Assembly: GCA_002441045.1 (NCBI GenBank)
Contig: DJWQ01000253.1
Location: 1-8,252, forward strand
Reading direction: 5' to 3'
From: Firmicutes bacterium UBA6226
GTDB lineage: Bacteria; Bacillota_A; Clostridia; Peptostreptococcales; Acidaminobacteraceae
Length of the DNA: 8,252 nt
In this document: piece by piece, positions 1 to 5,533 of the stretch
Numbering within the stretch: the first letter of the stretch is position 1
How the letters are laid out: every line of letters begins with the position of its first letter
Notes under the pieces: generated by a model
Databases searched by the model: none
What the model saw: the letters and a program-made list of their open reading frames with translations, nothing else
Told to the model about the DNA's origin: nothing
Program-made: the position numbers and the translations under genes

Positions 1-35
1 TTATAGTTAACTTAATTGTTTGGGGAGGAAGGCTT

Positions 36-2021
36 ATGAGAAAATTTAGTTTAAGGGCAAAATTGATTCTCGCTTTTATACTAGTTATTACCATTCCTAT
101 GGTGACACTCGGGGGAATCATCTACAAAGTTTCAAAGGACTCATATTATAATAATATGAAGGAATCATCTTTAGAAATTTCAGAACAGGTAAAAAATAGC
201 GTTACCAATTATATGGCTATCTATGAAAGAGCTACTAAATTAATGGCATTAGATCCAAATGTAAAAGTAGCTAGAACTGAAACAGATAGTCAACCATGGA
301 TGTTAAGATCGTTTGAATCTTTTATTACTGAATACAGTGAAGTAAAAAACATCTATGTTGGATATAAAGATAAATCATTTTATATTTGGCCTGAGGTCGA
401 ACTCCCTGCAGGTTACGATCCAACTGGTAGACCATGGTATACTGATGCTGTAAACAAAGATGGCTTTATTTGGACACCACCTTACACTGATGCAACTGAT
501 AAATCGGTTGTAGTTATTTCAGCAGCATTACCAGTAAAAAATAGTTCGGGTAATCTAGAAGGCGTTTTAGCTCTTGATTTGGATATTTCAAAAGTAGCAG
601 TTAGTTTAAATGAAATTAAAATTGGAAAAACTGGTTATGTTATTGCTATAGATAGCAATAACCTCGTAATGACACACAAAGATCCCGCTCAAATCGGTAA
701 TGAAATTCCTCTTGAAGGATTAAAAAACTTCGTTGCAAATAATACGTCAGGTTCATATGAGTATGAGTATAAAGGTGTTAATAAAATCGCATTCTTGACA
801 ACTATTGATTCACTAGGTTGGAAATTACTTGCTACTGTAGATGAAAGTGAAATTGCAGAACAAACCAGATCACTAATTTTAACTTTGCTGTTTTTCTCAA
901 GCATTCTGTTAGCACTTGCTATCATCGTAGCTATCGTGTTCTCTAACTTAATCCTTCAAAACATTAAGAAAATCAGCACTTTTATTAGTGAAGTGAGCCG
1001 TGGTGACTTAAGCCATAGAATTCATATAAAAGCTAAAGATGAAATCGGACTTTTATCACATGACTTAAATGATATGTTAGATAATGTCTCAGGTCTTTTA
1101 AGAAATGTTGATGATGCGACTTCTAAAGTTCTTGAGTCTTCAAATGGTTTGGTTGGACTGTCAGAAAGATCAACGCAAGCAGCTAGAGAAGTGGCTCATG
1201 CGGTAGAAGAAGTTGCTGTTGGTGCATCAAAACAAGCGATGGACAGTGAAACAAGTAGTAAGGTTGCTACTGAAATGGGTAACAACATTAAAACGCTTAC
1301 TGAAAATATCGTTTCTATGATCGATCAAACGACTAAAGCAAGTCAAATCAATAAGAGCAGTGTAGATGCAGTCAATGTATTAAGACAAAAGAACGTTGAA
1401 AATAATGATGCCACTCAAAAAACTGAGACGGCTATATTAGAGCTTGCTAATCAATCACAAGCGATCGGTAGTATCGTACAAGCAATTAGTACAATCGCTG
1501 AGCAAACCAACTTGCTTGCACTTAACGCTTCCATTGAAGCAGCAAGAGCTGGTGAGCATGGCCGTGGTTTTGCAGTTGTTGCTGATGAAATCCGTAAGCT
1601 TGCTGAAGAATCAAGCAAAGCTGCTGATGAAATCAAGAGCATCGTCAACTCAATTCAACAAGGGTCATCACATACAGTCAATATTATGCAAGAAGTGAAA
1701 CTACGTTCAAATGATCAAAATATTGCTGTTCAAAAAGTTGAGGAATCCTTCAATAGTATCTTTACTGCAATTACAAGTATTCAAAGTGTAATCGACGCTG
1801 TTTCAAAAGACATTGAAGTGCTTGATGCAAGTAAAGTTGAGATACTTGATAGTATCTCAAGTATTGCAAGTGTTTCTGAAGAAGCTGCTGCAGCATCTGA
1901 AGAGGTAAGTGCATCAATGCAAGAACAAACAGCTATCGTAGAAGAAGTTGCATCTTCGGCAGAAAAGCTCAGAGAATTGGCTTTACACCTAGAAGAAAAC
2001 ATCACCAAATTTACCATTTAA
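36..2021 (+). CDS. Methyl-accepting chemotaxis protein with dCache sensor domain, probable amino-acid receptor
   Basis: This is a transmembrane chemoreceptor that passes an extracellular ligand signal to CheA/CheW. The 661-residue product has a short basic N-terminus, TM1 at about residues 8-30, an extracellular dCache-type domain (about 35-275), TM2 at about 280-304, a HAMP domain (about 304-356, with SRGDL at 321-325 and DEIG at 335-338) and a long coiled-coil signalling domain to the C-terminus. The conserved hairpin tip is [20 protein letters not shown], with E501 and G506. About 22 heptads on each side suggest the 44H class (my estimate). In the sensor, Y127, R132, W134, Y135, Y150, D152 and D181 match the spacing I recall for amino-acid-binding dCache receptors such as PctA. 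No C-terminal CheR-docking pentapeptide is seen. The ATG at 36 follows GGGGAGGAAGG (22-32). It appears to be a single-gene unit closed by the terminator at 2055. The MCP call is certain; the ligand class is inferred. Confidence 0.96.
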   Translation: MRKFSLRAKLILAFILVITIPMVTLGGIIYKVSKDSYYNNMKESSLEISEQVKNSVTNYMAIYERATKLMALDPNVKVARTETDSQPWMLRSFESFITEYSEVKNIYVGYKDKSFYIWPEVELPAGYDPTGRPWYTDAVNKDGFIWTPPYTDATDKSVVVISAALPVKNSSGNLEGVLALDLDISKVAVSLNEIKIGKTGYVIAIDSNNLVMTHKDPAQIGNEIPLEGLKNFVANNTSGSYEYEYKGVNKIAFLTTIDSLGWKLLATVDESEIAEQTRSLILTLLFFSSILLALAIIVAIVFSNLILQNIKKISTFISEVSRGDLSHRIHIKAKDEIGLLSHDLNDMLDNVSGLLRNVDDATSKVLESSNGLVGLSERSTQAAREVAHAVEEVAVGASKQAMDSETSSKVATEMGNNIKTLTENIVSMIDQTTKASQINKSSVDAVNVLRQKNVENNDATQKTETAILELANQSQAIGSIVQAISTIAEQTNLLALNASIEAARAGEHGRGFAVVADEIRKLAEESSKAADEIKSIVNSIQQGSSHTVNIMQEVKLRSNDQNIAVQKVEESFNSIFTAITSIQSVIDAVSKDIEVLDASKVEILDSISSIASVSEEAAAASEEVSASMQEQTAIVEEVASSAEKLRELALHLEENITKFTI

Positions 2022-2054
2022 CTAATTAAGTTCTAAAATTAATATTTATTTTAT

Positions 2055-2098
2055 AAAACCCGCTTAATTTCACTCATGAAGAAATTTGGCGGGTTTTT
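2055..2098 (+). terminator. Rho-independent terminator of the chemoreceptor gene
   Basis: The arm AAAACCCGC (2055-2063) pairs perfectly with GCGGGTTTT (2089-2097). The stem continues inward with AATTT (2066-2070) against AAATT (2082-2086), broken only by a wobble and one mismatch. The downstream arm runs into five T residues (2094-2098). It lies 34 bases after the MCP stop codon and isolates that gene from the next one. Confidence 0.9.
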
Positions 2099-2207
2099 GT
2101 TTAGCATTACTTTCAGCTAAGATATGGCTTAAAATTTTTAATAGCGTTAGAATTTCATTAAAAACTGGCTATAAATCCGAAAAATCAAAACAAAGACTCA
2201 AATGAAG

Positions 2208-2216
2208 TGGTATAAT
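2208..2216 (+). promoter_or_regulatory. Extended -10 promoter of the UBA/DUF4342 gene
   Basis: TGGTATAAT is a perfect extended -10 element (TGn plus TATAAT at 2211-2216). No good -35 hexamer lies 16-18 bases upstream, which is typical of TGn-dependent sigma-A promoters. The start of transcription would be near 2223, giving a leader of about 50 bases. The rest of the 251-bp gap between the chemoreceptor and this gene (2099-2207) is AT-rich, and I see no gene, repeat or RNA structure in it. Confidence 0.65.
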
Positions 2217-2272
2217 GATTTTATAAAACAAAACTTATTATATGACTATAAATATACAGAAGGGAGAATGTT

Positions 2273-2797
2273 ATGAGAATTACGTTAGAAATGGTTGATG
2301 AGGTTATTAGTAGAACAGGTGCATCTTATAAAGACGCAAAAGAAGCTTTAGAGTTACACGAAGGAGATGTTTTACAAGCAATCGTTTACTTAGAAGAAAA
2401 GTCATCTCCAAAAAGATCTGCTGGTCAAGATACGATTGAAAAATTGAAAGCTATGGTTAATGAAGGCTTAGTAAGCCAAATCATTATTCAAAAGAATGGT
2501 AAAACGATTCTAGATCTTCCTATCGTTGCAGGCGCAATAAGTGCTGTCATCTTCACTGTACCTACAGTTGCGGGTATTATAGCAGCCATAGCAACAGGCT
2601 GTGAAATTAAAATTATCAAAAAAGATGGTGAAGAAGTCAACTTCAATGAAATGACTCAAACAAAGTTTGAAGATTTTAAAAATTTTATCAACAGAGAAAA
2701 ATCAAAAATGAACAAAGAAGAACCTTCAGAAGCTGCTCCTGAAGAGGATATTTTCGAAGAAGATATTTTTGAAGAAGAGGATAAGTACGAAAAATAG
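2273..2797 (+). CDS. UBA-like domain and DUF4342-like protein with acidic C-terminal repeats; function unknown
   Basis: The product is 174 residues. Residues 5-43 resemble the small three-helix UBA/EF-Ts N-terminal fold: a GASY loop, then a DAKEALE helix, then the GDVLQAIVYL helix, as in EF-Ts and NAC-alpha. Residues about 54-120 look like the DUF4342 family: amphipathic helix, IIIQKNGKTILDLP, a hydrophobic stretch at 83-109 with a central proline, then EIKIIKKDGEEV. The hydrophobic stretch could insert in or lie on the membrane, but no signal peptide is seen. The tail is acidic, with EEDIF at 157-161, EEDIF at 162-166 and EEEDK at 167-171. The start is set by GGGAG (2262-2266) six bases before the ATG. 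It stands alone between the MCP terminator and the glyS promoter. The domain assignment is from memory of the family pattern. No biochemical role is known to me, and none is suggested by the neighbours. Confidence 0.85.
   Translation: MRITLEMVDEVISRTGASYKDAKEALELHEGDVLQAIVYLEEKSSPKRSAGQDTIEKLKAMVNEGLVSQIIIQKNGKTILDLPIVAGAISAVIFTVPTVAGIIAAIATGCEIKIIKKDGEEVNFNEMTQTKFEDFKNFINREKSKMNKEEPSEAAPEEDIFEEDIFEEEDKYEK
2741..2785 (+). repeat. Three imperfect 15-bp tandem units coding the acidic tail
   Basis: The units gaagaggatattttc (2741-2755), gaagaagatattttt (2756-2770) and gaagaagaggataag (2771-2785) follow each other in frame and encode EEDIF, EEDIF and EEEDK. Units 1 and 2 differ at two bases; unit 3 has diverged in its second half. 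The tail is therefore likely to have grown by short tandem duplication and may vary in copy number between strains. Confidence 0.7.
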
Positions 2798-2839
2798 AAA
2801 CAAAGTTACTATGTTGTATGAAATTACTATAGTTCAGCC

Positions 2840-2868
2840 TTTACACTAATTTAGATTTATGGTAAAAT
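2840..2868 (+). promoter_or_regulatory. Sigma-A promoter of the T-box/glyS unit
   Basis: The -35 box TTTACA (2840-2845) and -10 box TAAAAT (2863-2868) are 17 bases apart, and TG at 2860-2861 adds an extended -10 element. Transcription would begin near 2875, just before the first conserved T-box leader elements. Confidence 0.8.
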
Positions 2869-2874
2869 CAAAAA

Positions 2875-3069
2875 AAATATACAGCTGCGATGACAAAGAG
2901 GAGTAATGTGTTCTACTTTTAAGAGAGTTGATGTTAGGTGAAAATCAACATTTAGGACATATGAAGGCGCTTTTGAGCGATGCGTACTAAAGTGGGTCTT
3001 TTGATCAACTAGGGTGGAACCGCGGAATAATCTTTCGTCCCTTCTGGGATGAAAGATTTTATTTTTTTT
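2875..3069 (+). ncRNA. Glycine T-box riboswitch leader of glyS
   Basis: This is a tRNA-sensing leader: uncharged tRNA-Gly pairs with the specifier codon and the T-box bulge, stabilising the antiterminator so that glyS is transcribed. The visible elements, in order, are: GATGAC (2889-2894) and GAGGAGTA (2898-2905) at the base of stem I; the AGAGAG bulge (2922-2927); an apical stem GTTGAT/ATCAAC (2927-2932 with 2944-2949) whose loop contains GGTG (2937-2940); the specifier segment GAA-GGC-G with the glycine codon GGC at 2966-2968; stem III, AGTGGGTC/GATCAACT (2991-2998 with 3003-3010); and the canonical T-box AGGGTGGAACCGCGG (3011-3025). AGGG (3011-3014) can pair with CCCT at 3039-3042, competing with the terminator. 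The 5' end is inferred from the promoter. Confidence 0.95.
3029..3069 (+). terminator. Regulated T-box terminator
   Basis: AATCTTTCGTCCC (3029-3041) pairs with GGGATGAAAGATT (3046-3058) over 13 base pairs with one G-U wobble and a TTCT loop. A T-rich run ending in eight T residues (3062-3069) follows. The CCC of the upstream arm is also needed by the antiterminator, so the two folds exclude each other. Confidence 0.92.
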
Positions 3070-3121
3070 GTCAAGAAAGTTGACAGGTGTAAGAATTAAA
3101 CACAACAAGGTAGGAGGCAAT

Positions 3122-4510
3122 ATGGAAAAGGTTACGATGGAAAAGGTTGTTTCTTTATCTAAATCAAGAGGATTTATATTCCCTGGTTCAGATATTTATG
3201 GTGGACTTGCAAACACATGGGATTACGGTCCATTAGGCGTTGAACTAAAAAACAACGTTAAGCAAGCATGGTGGAAAAAATTCATTCAAGGGTCACCTTA
3301 CAATGTAGGGATTGATAGTGCAATTCTTATGAACCCAGAGGTTTGGGTAGCATCTGGCCATGTAGGTGGGTTTAATGATCCATTAATGGACTGTAAGTCT
3401 TGTAAAACAAGATATAGAGCTGATCAGTTGATCGAAGCGCACATGATGGCAAAAGGGGAAACACCAGAAGCTTTAGATGCATGGGGCAACGAAAAAATGG
3501 AAAAATACATCGATGAAGAAGGCATTGTTTGTTCAAACTGTGGTAAAAAAGATTTTACCAACATCAGACAGTTCAACCTTATGTTTAAGACCTTCCAAGG
3601 GGTTGTTGAAGATTCTTCGACAGAAATCTTCCTAAGACCTGAGACGGCACAAGGTATTTTTGTTAACTTTAAAGCCATTCAAAGAGCTGCAAGAAAAAAA
3701 GTTCCTTTTGGTATCGGTCAAATAGGAAAATCCTTTAGAAACGAGATAACACCTGGTAACTTTACTTTCAGAACAAGAGAATTCGAACAAATGGAACTTG
3801 AATTCTTTTGTGAACCTGGAGAAGATTTAAAATGGTTTGCATACTGGAAAGAGTTCTGTATGAGCTGGTTATTAAAACTTGGCATGAATCCTGCTAATGT
3901 AAAGTTCAGGGATCATGATGCAGAAGAGCTATCACACTATTCTAATGCAACTACTGATATCGAATATAAATTCCCATTTGGTTGGGGAGAGCTATGGGGA
4001 ATTGCTGATAGAACTGATTTTGACTTAAAAGCACATATGACACATGCAAAAACAGATTTATCTTATCAAGATCCGATTACAAATGAAAAATATGTCCCAT
4101 ACTGTATCGAACCATCACTTGGTGCAGATAGGGTAACACTTGCATTTTTGGTTGATGCATATGATGAAGAAGCTTTGGAAGATGGTACATCAAGAATCGT
4201 AATGCGCTTCCATCCAGCACTAGCACCTTATAAAGCTGCTATTTTCCCACTATCAAAAAAATTGAACGAAGGTGCAGAGAAGGTGTTTGCAGATTTAGCT
4301 GAGCATTTTAACGTAGATTTCGATGACTCGGGCAGTATTGGAAAACGCTATAGAAGACATGATGAAATTGGTACACCTTTCTGTATCACTTATGATTTTG
4401 AATCAGAAGAAGATCAAAGTGTAACGATTCGTCACAGAGATTCTATGGAACAAGAGCGTGTAAAAATTGATGAGTTAGAAAATTATATCCGTACGAGACT
4501 CAAGTTCTAA
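3122..4510 (+). CDS. glyS: Glycyl-tRNA synthetase (single-chain, dimeric type)
   Basis: This cytoplasmic enzyme charges tRNA-Gly with glycine using ATP. The 462-residue product has the length and signature of the alpha2 class II enzyme: [16 protein letters not shown] and NTWDYGPLG near the N-terminus, two CxxC pairs (C91/C94 and C137/C140) that probably bind zinc in the insertion, motif 2 with FRNE at 205-208 followed by the [11 protein letters not shown] stretch, and motif 3 with GADR at 334-337. The C-terminal anticodon-binding domain starts near [12 protein letters not shown]. The ATG at 3122 is chosen because AGGAGG lies at 3112-3117. An in-frame TTG at 3068 would add 18 residues but overlaps the T-run of the terminator, and an ATG at 3137 is too far from the ribosome site. 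Expression is controlled by the T-box leader just upstream. In Bacillus subtilis the alpha2-beta2 glyQS pair is used instead; no second subunit is seen here. Confidence 0.97.
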   Translation: MEKVTMEKVVSLSKSRGFIFPGSDIYGGLANTWDYGPLGVELKNNVKQAWWKKFIQGSPYNVGIDSAILMNPEVWVASGHVGGFNDPLMDCKSCKTRYRADQLIEAHMMAKGETPEALDAWGNEKMEKYIDEEGIVCSNCGKKDFTNIRQFNLMFKTFQGVVEDSSTEIFLRPETAQGIFVNFKAIQRAARKKVPFGIGQIGKSFRNEITPGNFTFRTREFEQMELEFFCEPGEDLKWFAYWKEFCMSWLLKLGMNPANVKFRDHDAEELSHYSNATTDIEYKFPFGWGELWGIADRTDFDLKAHMTHAKTDLSYQDPITNEKYVPYCIEPSLGADRVTLAFLVDAYDEEALEDGTSRIVMRFHPALAPYKAAIFPLSKKLNEGAEKVFADLAEHFNVDFDDSGSIGKRYRRHDEIGTPFCITYDFESEEDQSVTIRHRDSMEQERVKIDELENYIRTRLKF

Positions 4511-4514
4511 AATG

Positions 4515-4543
4515 TGATATAATATTGTTTGAATATTCAAACA
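4515..4543 (+). promoter_or_regulatory. Candidate extended -10 promoter with an 18-bp palindromic operator, upstream of ppsR
   Basis: TGATATAAT (4515-4523) is a perfect extended -10 element, though the -35 region lies inside the 3' end of glyS and is poor. Two bases later comes the perfect palindrome TGTTTGAATATTCAAACA (4526-4543). It would cover the expected start point (near 4530), a classic repressor position. As RNA it could form only a 7-bp hairpin with an ATAT loop, followed by just three T residues, so it is a weak terminator at best. The regulator is unknown. Confidence 0.5.
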
Positions 4544-4582
4544 TTTCAGATAATATTTTAGTTTTAGAAATAAATATTTGGA

Positions 4583-4588
4583 TATAAT
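4583..4588 (+). promoter_or_regulatory. Second possible -10 box for ppsR
   Basis: TATAAT lies 31 bases before the ppsR start codon. No convincing -35 hexamer or TGn element goes with it, and the region is very AT-rich, so it may be chance. The octamer GATATAAT occurs here (4581-4588) and again at 4516-4523. Confidence 0.3.
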
Positions 4589-4619
4589 TATTATGACGTA
4601 CTAATTCTAGGAGGTTTCA

Positions 4620-5438
4620 ATGGACAATCGGTATTATATCTTTATCCTATCCGATTCGTTAGGTGAGACAGCTTCGCATGTTGCAAGAGCTGCAATGAAC
4701 CAGTTTATCAATAAAGACTACGTCGTAAAAAAATACAATTATGTGAGAGATGCCGATGCAGTAGAGGAAATTGTCGTTGAAGCATCAAAACATAAGTCTA
4801 TGATTTTATTTACAACAGTTATAGAAGAACTGACAAATAGCATTGTCTCACTCTGTGCGAAACACAATGTACTTTGCCACGATATCCTATCACCAGTTCT
4901 GGGACAGTTTTCATCCTTCTTTGATGATTCTCCTGTGAGAAAGCCAGGAACGATGTACAAACTGGATGATGATTACTTCGAAAGGGTGGCAGCGATCGAG
5001 TTTGCTGTTAAGTATGACGACGGTAAGGATTTAAGGGGTTTAAAGTATGCGGATATTGTACTTTTAGGTATTTCGAGAACTTCAAAAACACCTCTGAGTA
5101 TGTATTTATCCCATAAAAATGTTAAAGTAGCGAATGTACCATTAGTACCTGAAATTCAGGTTGCTAAAGAAATATTTCAAGTTCCAAAAAACAAATTAAT
5201 CGGACTTACAAATTCACCTGAAAAGCTCAATGAAATTCGTATTGAACGTTTAAGAGCACTTGGTTTATCAGCCGATGTTGAGTATGCGAACTTCGATAGA
5301 ATTCTTCATGAGCTAGATTATGCAGAAAAAGTTTATAAACAATTAGGATGTCCAGTTATCAATGTTGCCAATAAAGCAATCGAGGAAACAGCAAGTATTA
5401 TTCTCGAAATCACTGGTCTTAATATCAAACTTAAGTAG
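4620..5438 (+). CDS. ppsR: PPDK regulatory protein (ADP-dependent kinase / Pi-dependent pyrophosphorylase)
   Basis: This bifunctional cytoplasmic enzyme inactivates pyruvate phosphate dikinase by ADP-dependent phosphorylation of a threonine next to the catalytic histidine, and reactivates it by phosphorolysis to PPi. The 272-residue product matches the DUF299 (YqfL/PpsR) family in length and motifs: SDSLGETASHVARAA near the N-terminus (11-25), the P-loop-like GISRTSKTPLS at 150-160, and PVINVANKAIEETA near the C-terminus. The ATG at 4620 follows AGGAGG (4609-4614) by five bases. The target enzyme gene ppdK lies 95 bp downstream, which favours PPDK over PEP synthase as the substrate; no PEP synthase gene is in the window. 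A terminator separates the two genes, so their levels may differ. In Bacillus relatives the repressor gene ccpN often lies between the glycyl-tRNA synthetase genes and this gene; it is absent here. Confidence 0.94.
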   Translation: MDNRYYIFILSDSLGETASHVARAAMNQFINKDYVVKKYNYVRDADAVEEIVVEASKHKSMILFTTVIEELTNSIVSLCAKHNVLCHDILSPVLGQFSSFFDDSPVRKPGTMYKLDDDYFERVAAIEFAVKYDDGKDLRGLKYADIVLLGISRTSKTPLSMYLSHKNVKVANVPLVPEIQVAKEIFQVPKNKLIGLTNSPEKLNEIRIERLRALGLSADVEYANFDRILHELDYAEKVYKQLGCPVINVANKAIEETASIILEITGLNIKLK

Positions 5439-5467
5439 GCATCATCAAATAAATAACTTTTAGGTAA

Positions 5468-5496
5468 TTGACCCATAGTAAGTTTCGATTTACTAT
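5468..5496 (+). promoter_or_regulatory. Possible ppdK promoter overlapping the ppsR terminator
   Basis: TTGACC (5468-5473, five of six bases of the -35 consensus) is 17 bases from TACTAT (5491-5496, four of six of the -10 consensus). If used, transcription would begin in or near the T-run at about 5503, leaving a leader of roughly 30 bases before ppdK. Both boxes lie largely inside the arms of the terminator hairpin. No better promoter is seen between the terminator and the start codon. Confidence 0.4.
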
Positions 5497-5506
5497 GGGT
5501 TTTTTA
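5471..5506 (+). terminator. Rho-independent terminator between ppsR and ppdK
   Basis: ACCCATAGTA (5471-5480) pairs perfectly with TACTATGGGT (5491-5500). An A-T and a G-T pair extend the stem inward around the loop TTTCGA. The downstream arm runs into six T residues (5500-5505). It begins 32 bases after the ppsR stop codon and 63 bases before ppdK, so ppdK depends on readthrough or on its own promoter. Confidence 0.88.
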
Positions 5507-5533
5507 TAAAATTCTTTGTGAGGGAAGGTTTTT

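Noticed and set aside
1444..1698. Second + strand frame inside the chemoreceptor signalling domain
   Set aside because: It is an out-of-frame shadow of the highly conserved MCP hairpin region and has no ribosome site of its own.
1451..2017. Minus-strand open frames of 65 and 78 codons under the MCP C-terminus
   Set aside because: Their Ser/Ala-rich products are the expected antisense reading of a coiled-coil coding region; no promoter or ribosome site supports them.
2857..3120. Minus-strand open frame of 87 codons across the T-box leader
   Set aside because: It is antisense to a structured RNA leader with all conserved T-box elements, and its product has no recognisable features.
3068..3121. 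In-frame TTG start that would extend GlyRS by 18 residues
   Set aside because: It lies at the end of the T-box terminator T-run with no ribosome site, whereas AGGAGG precedes the ATG at 3122 and the family begins there.
4526..4543. Palindrome read as the glyS terminator
   Set aside because: The RNA hairpin would have only 7 mostly A-U pairs and is followed by UUUCAG rather than a U-run, so an operator is the better reading, though not proven.
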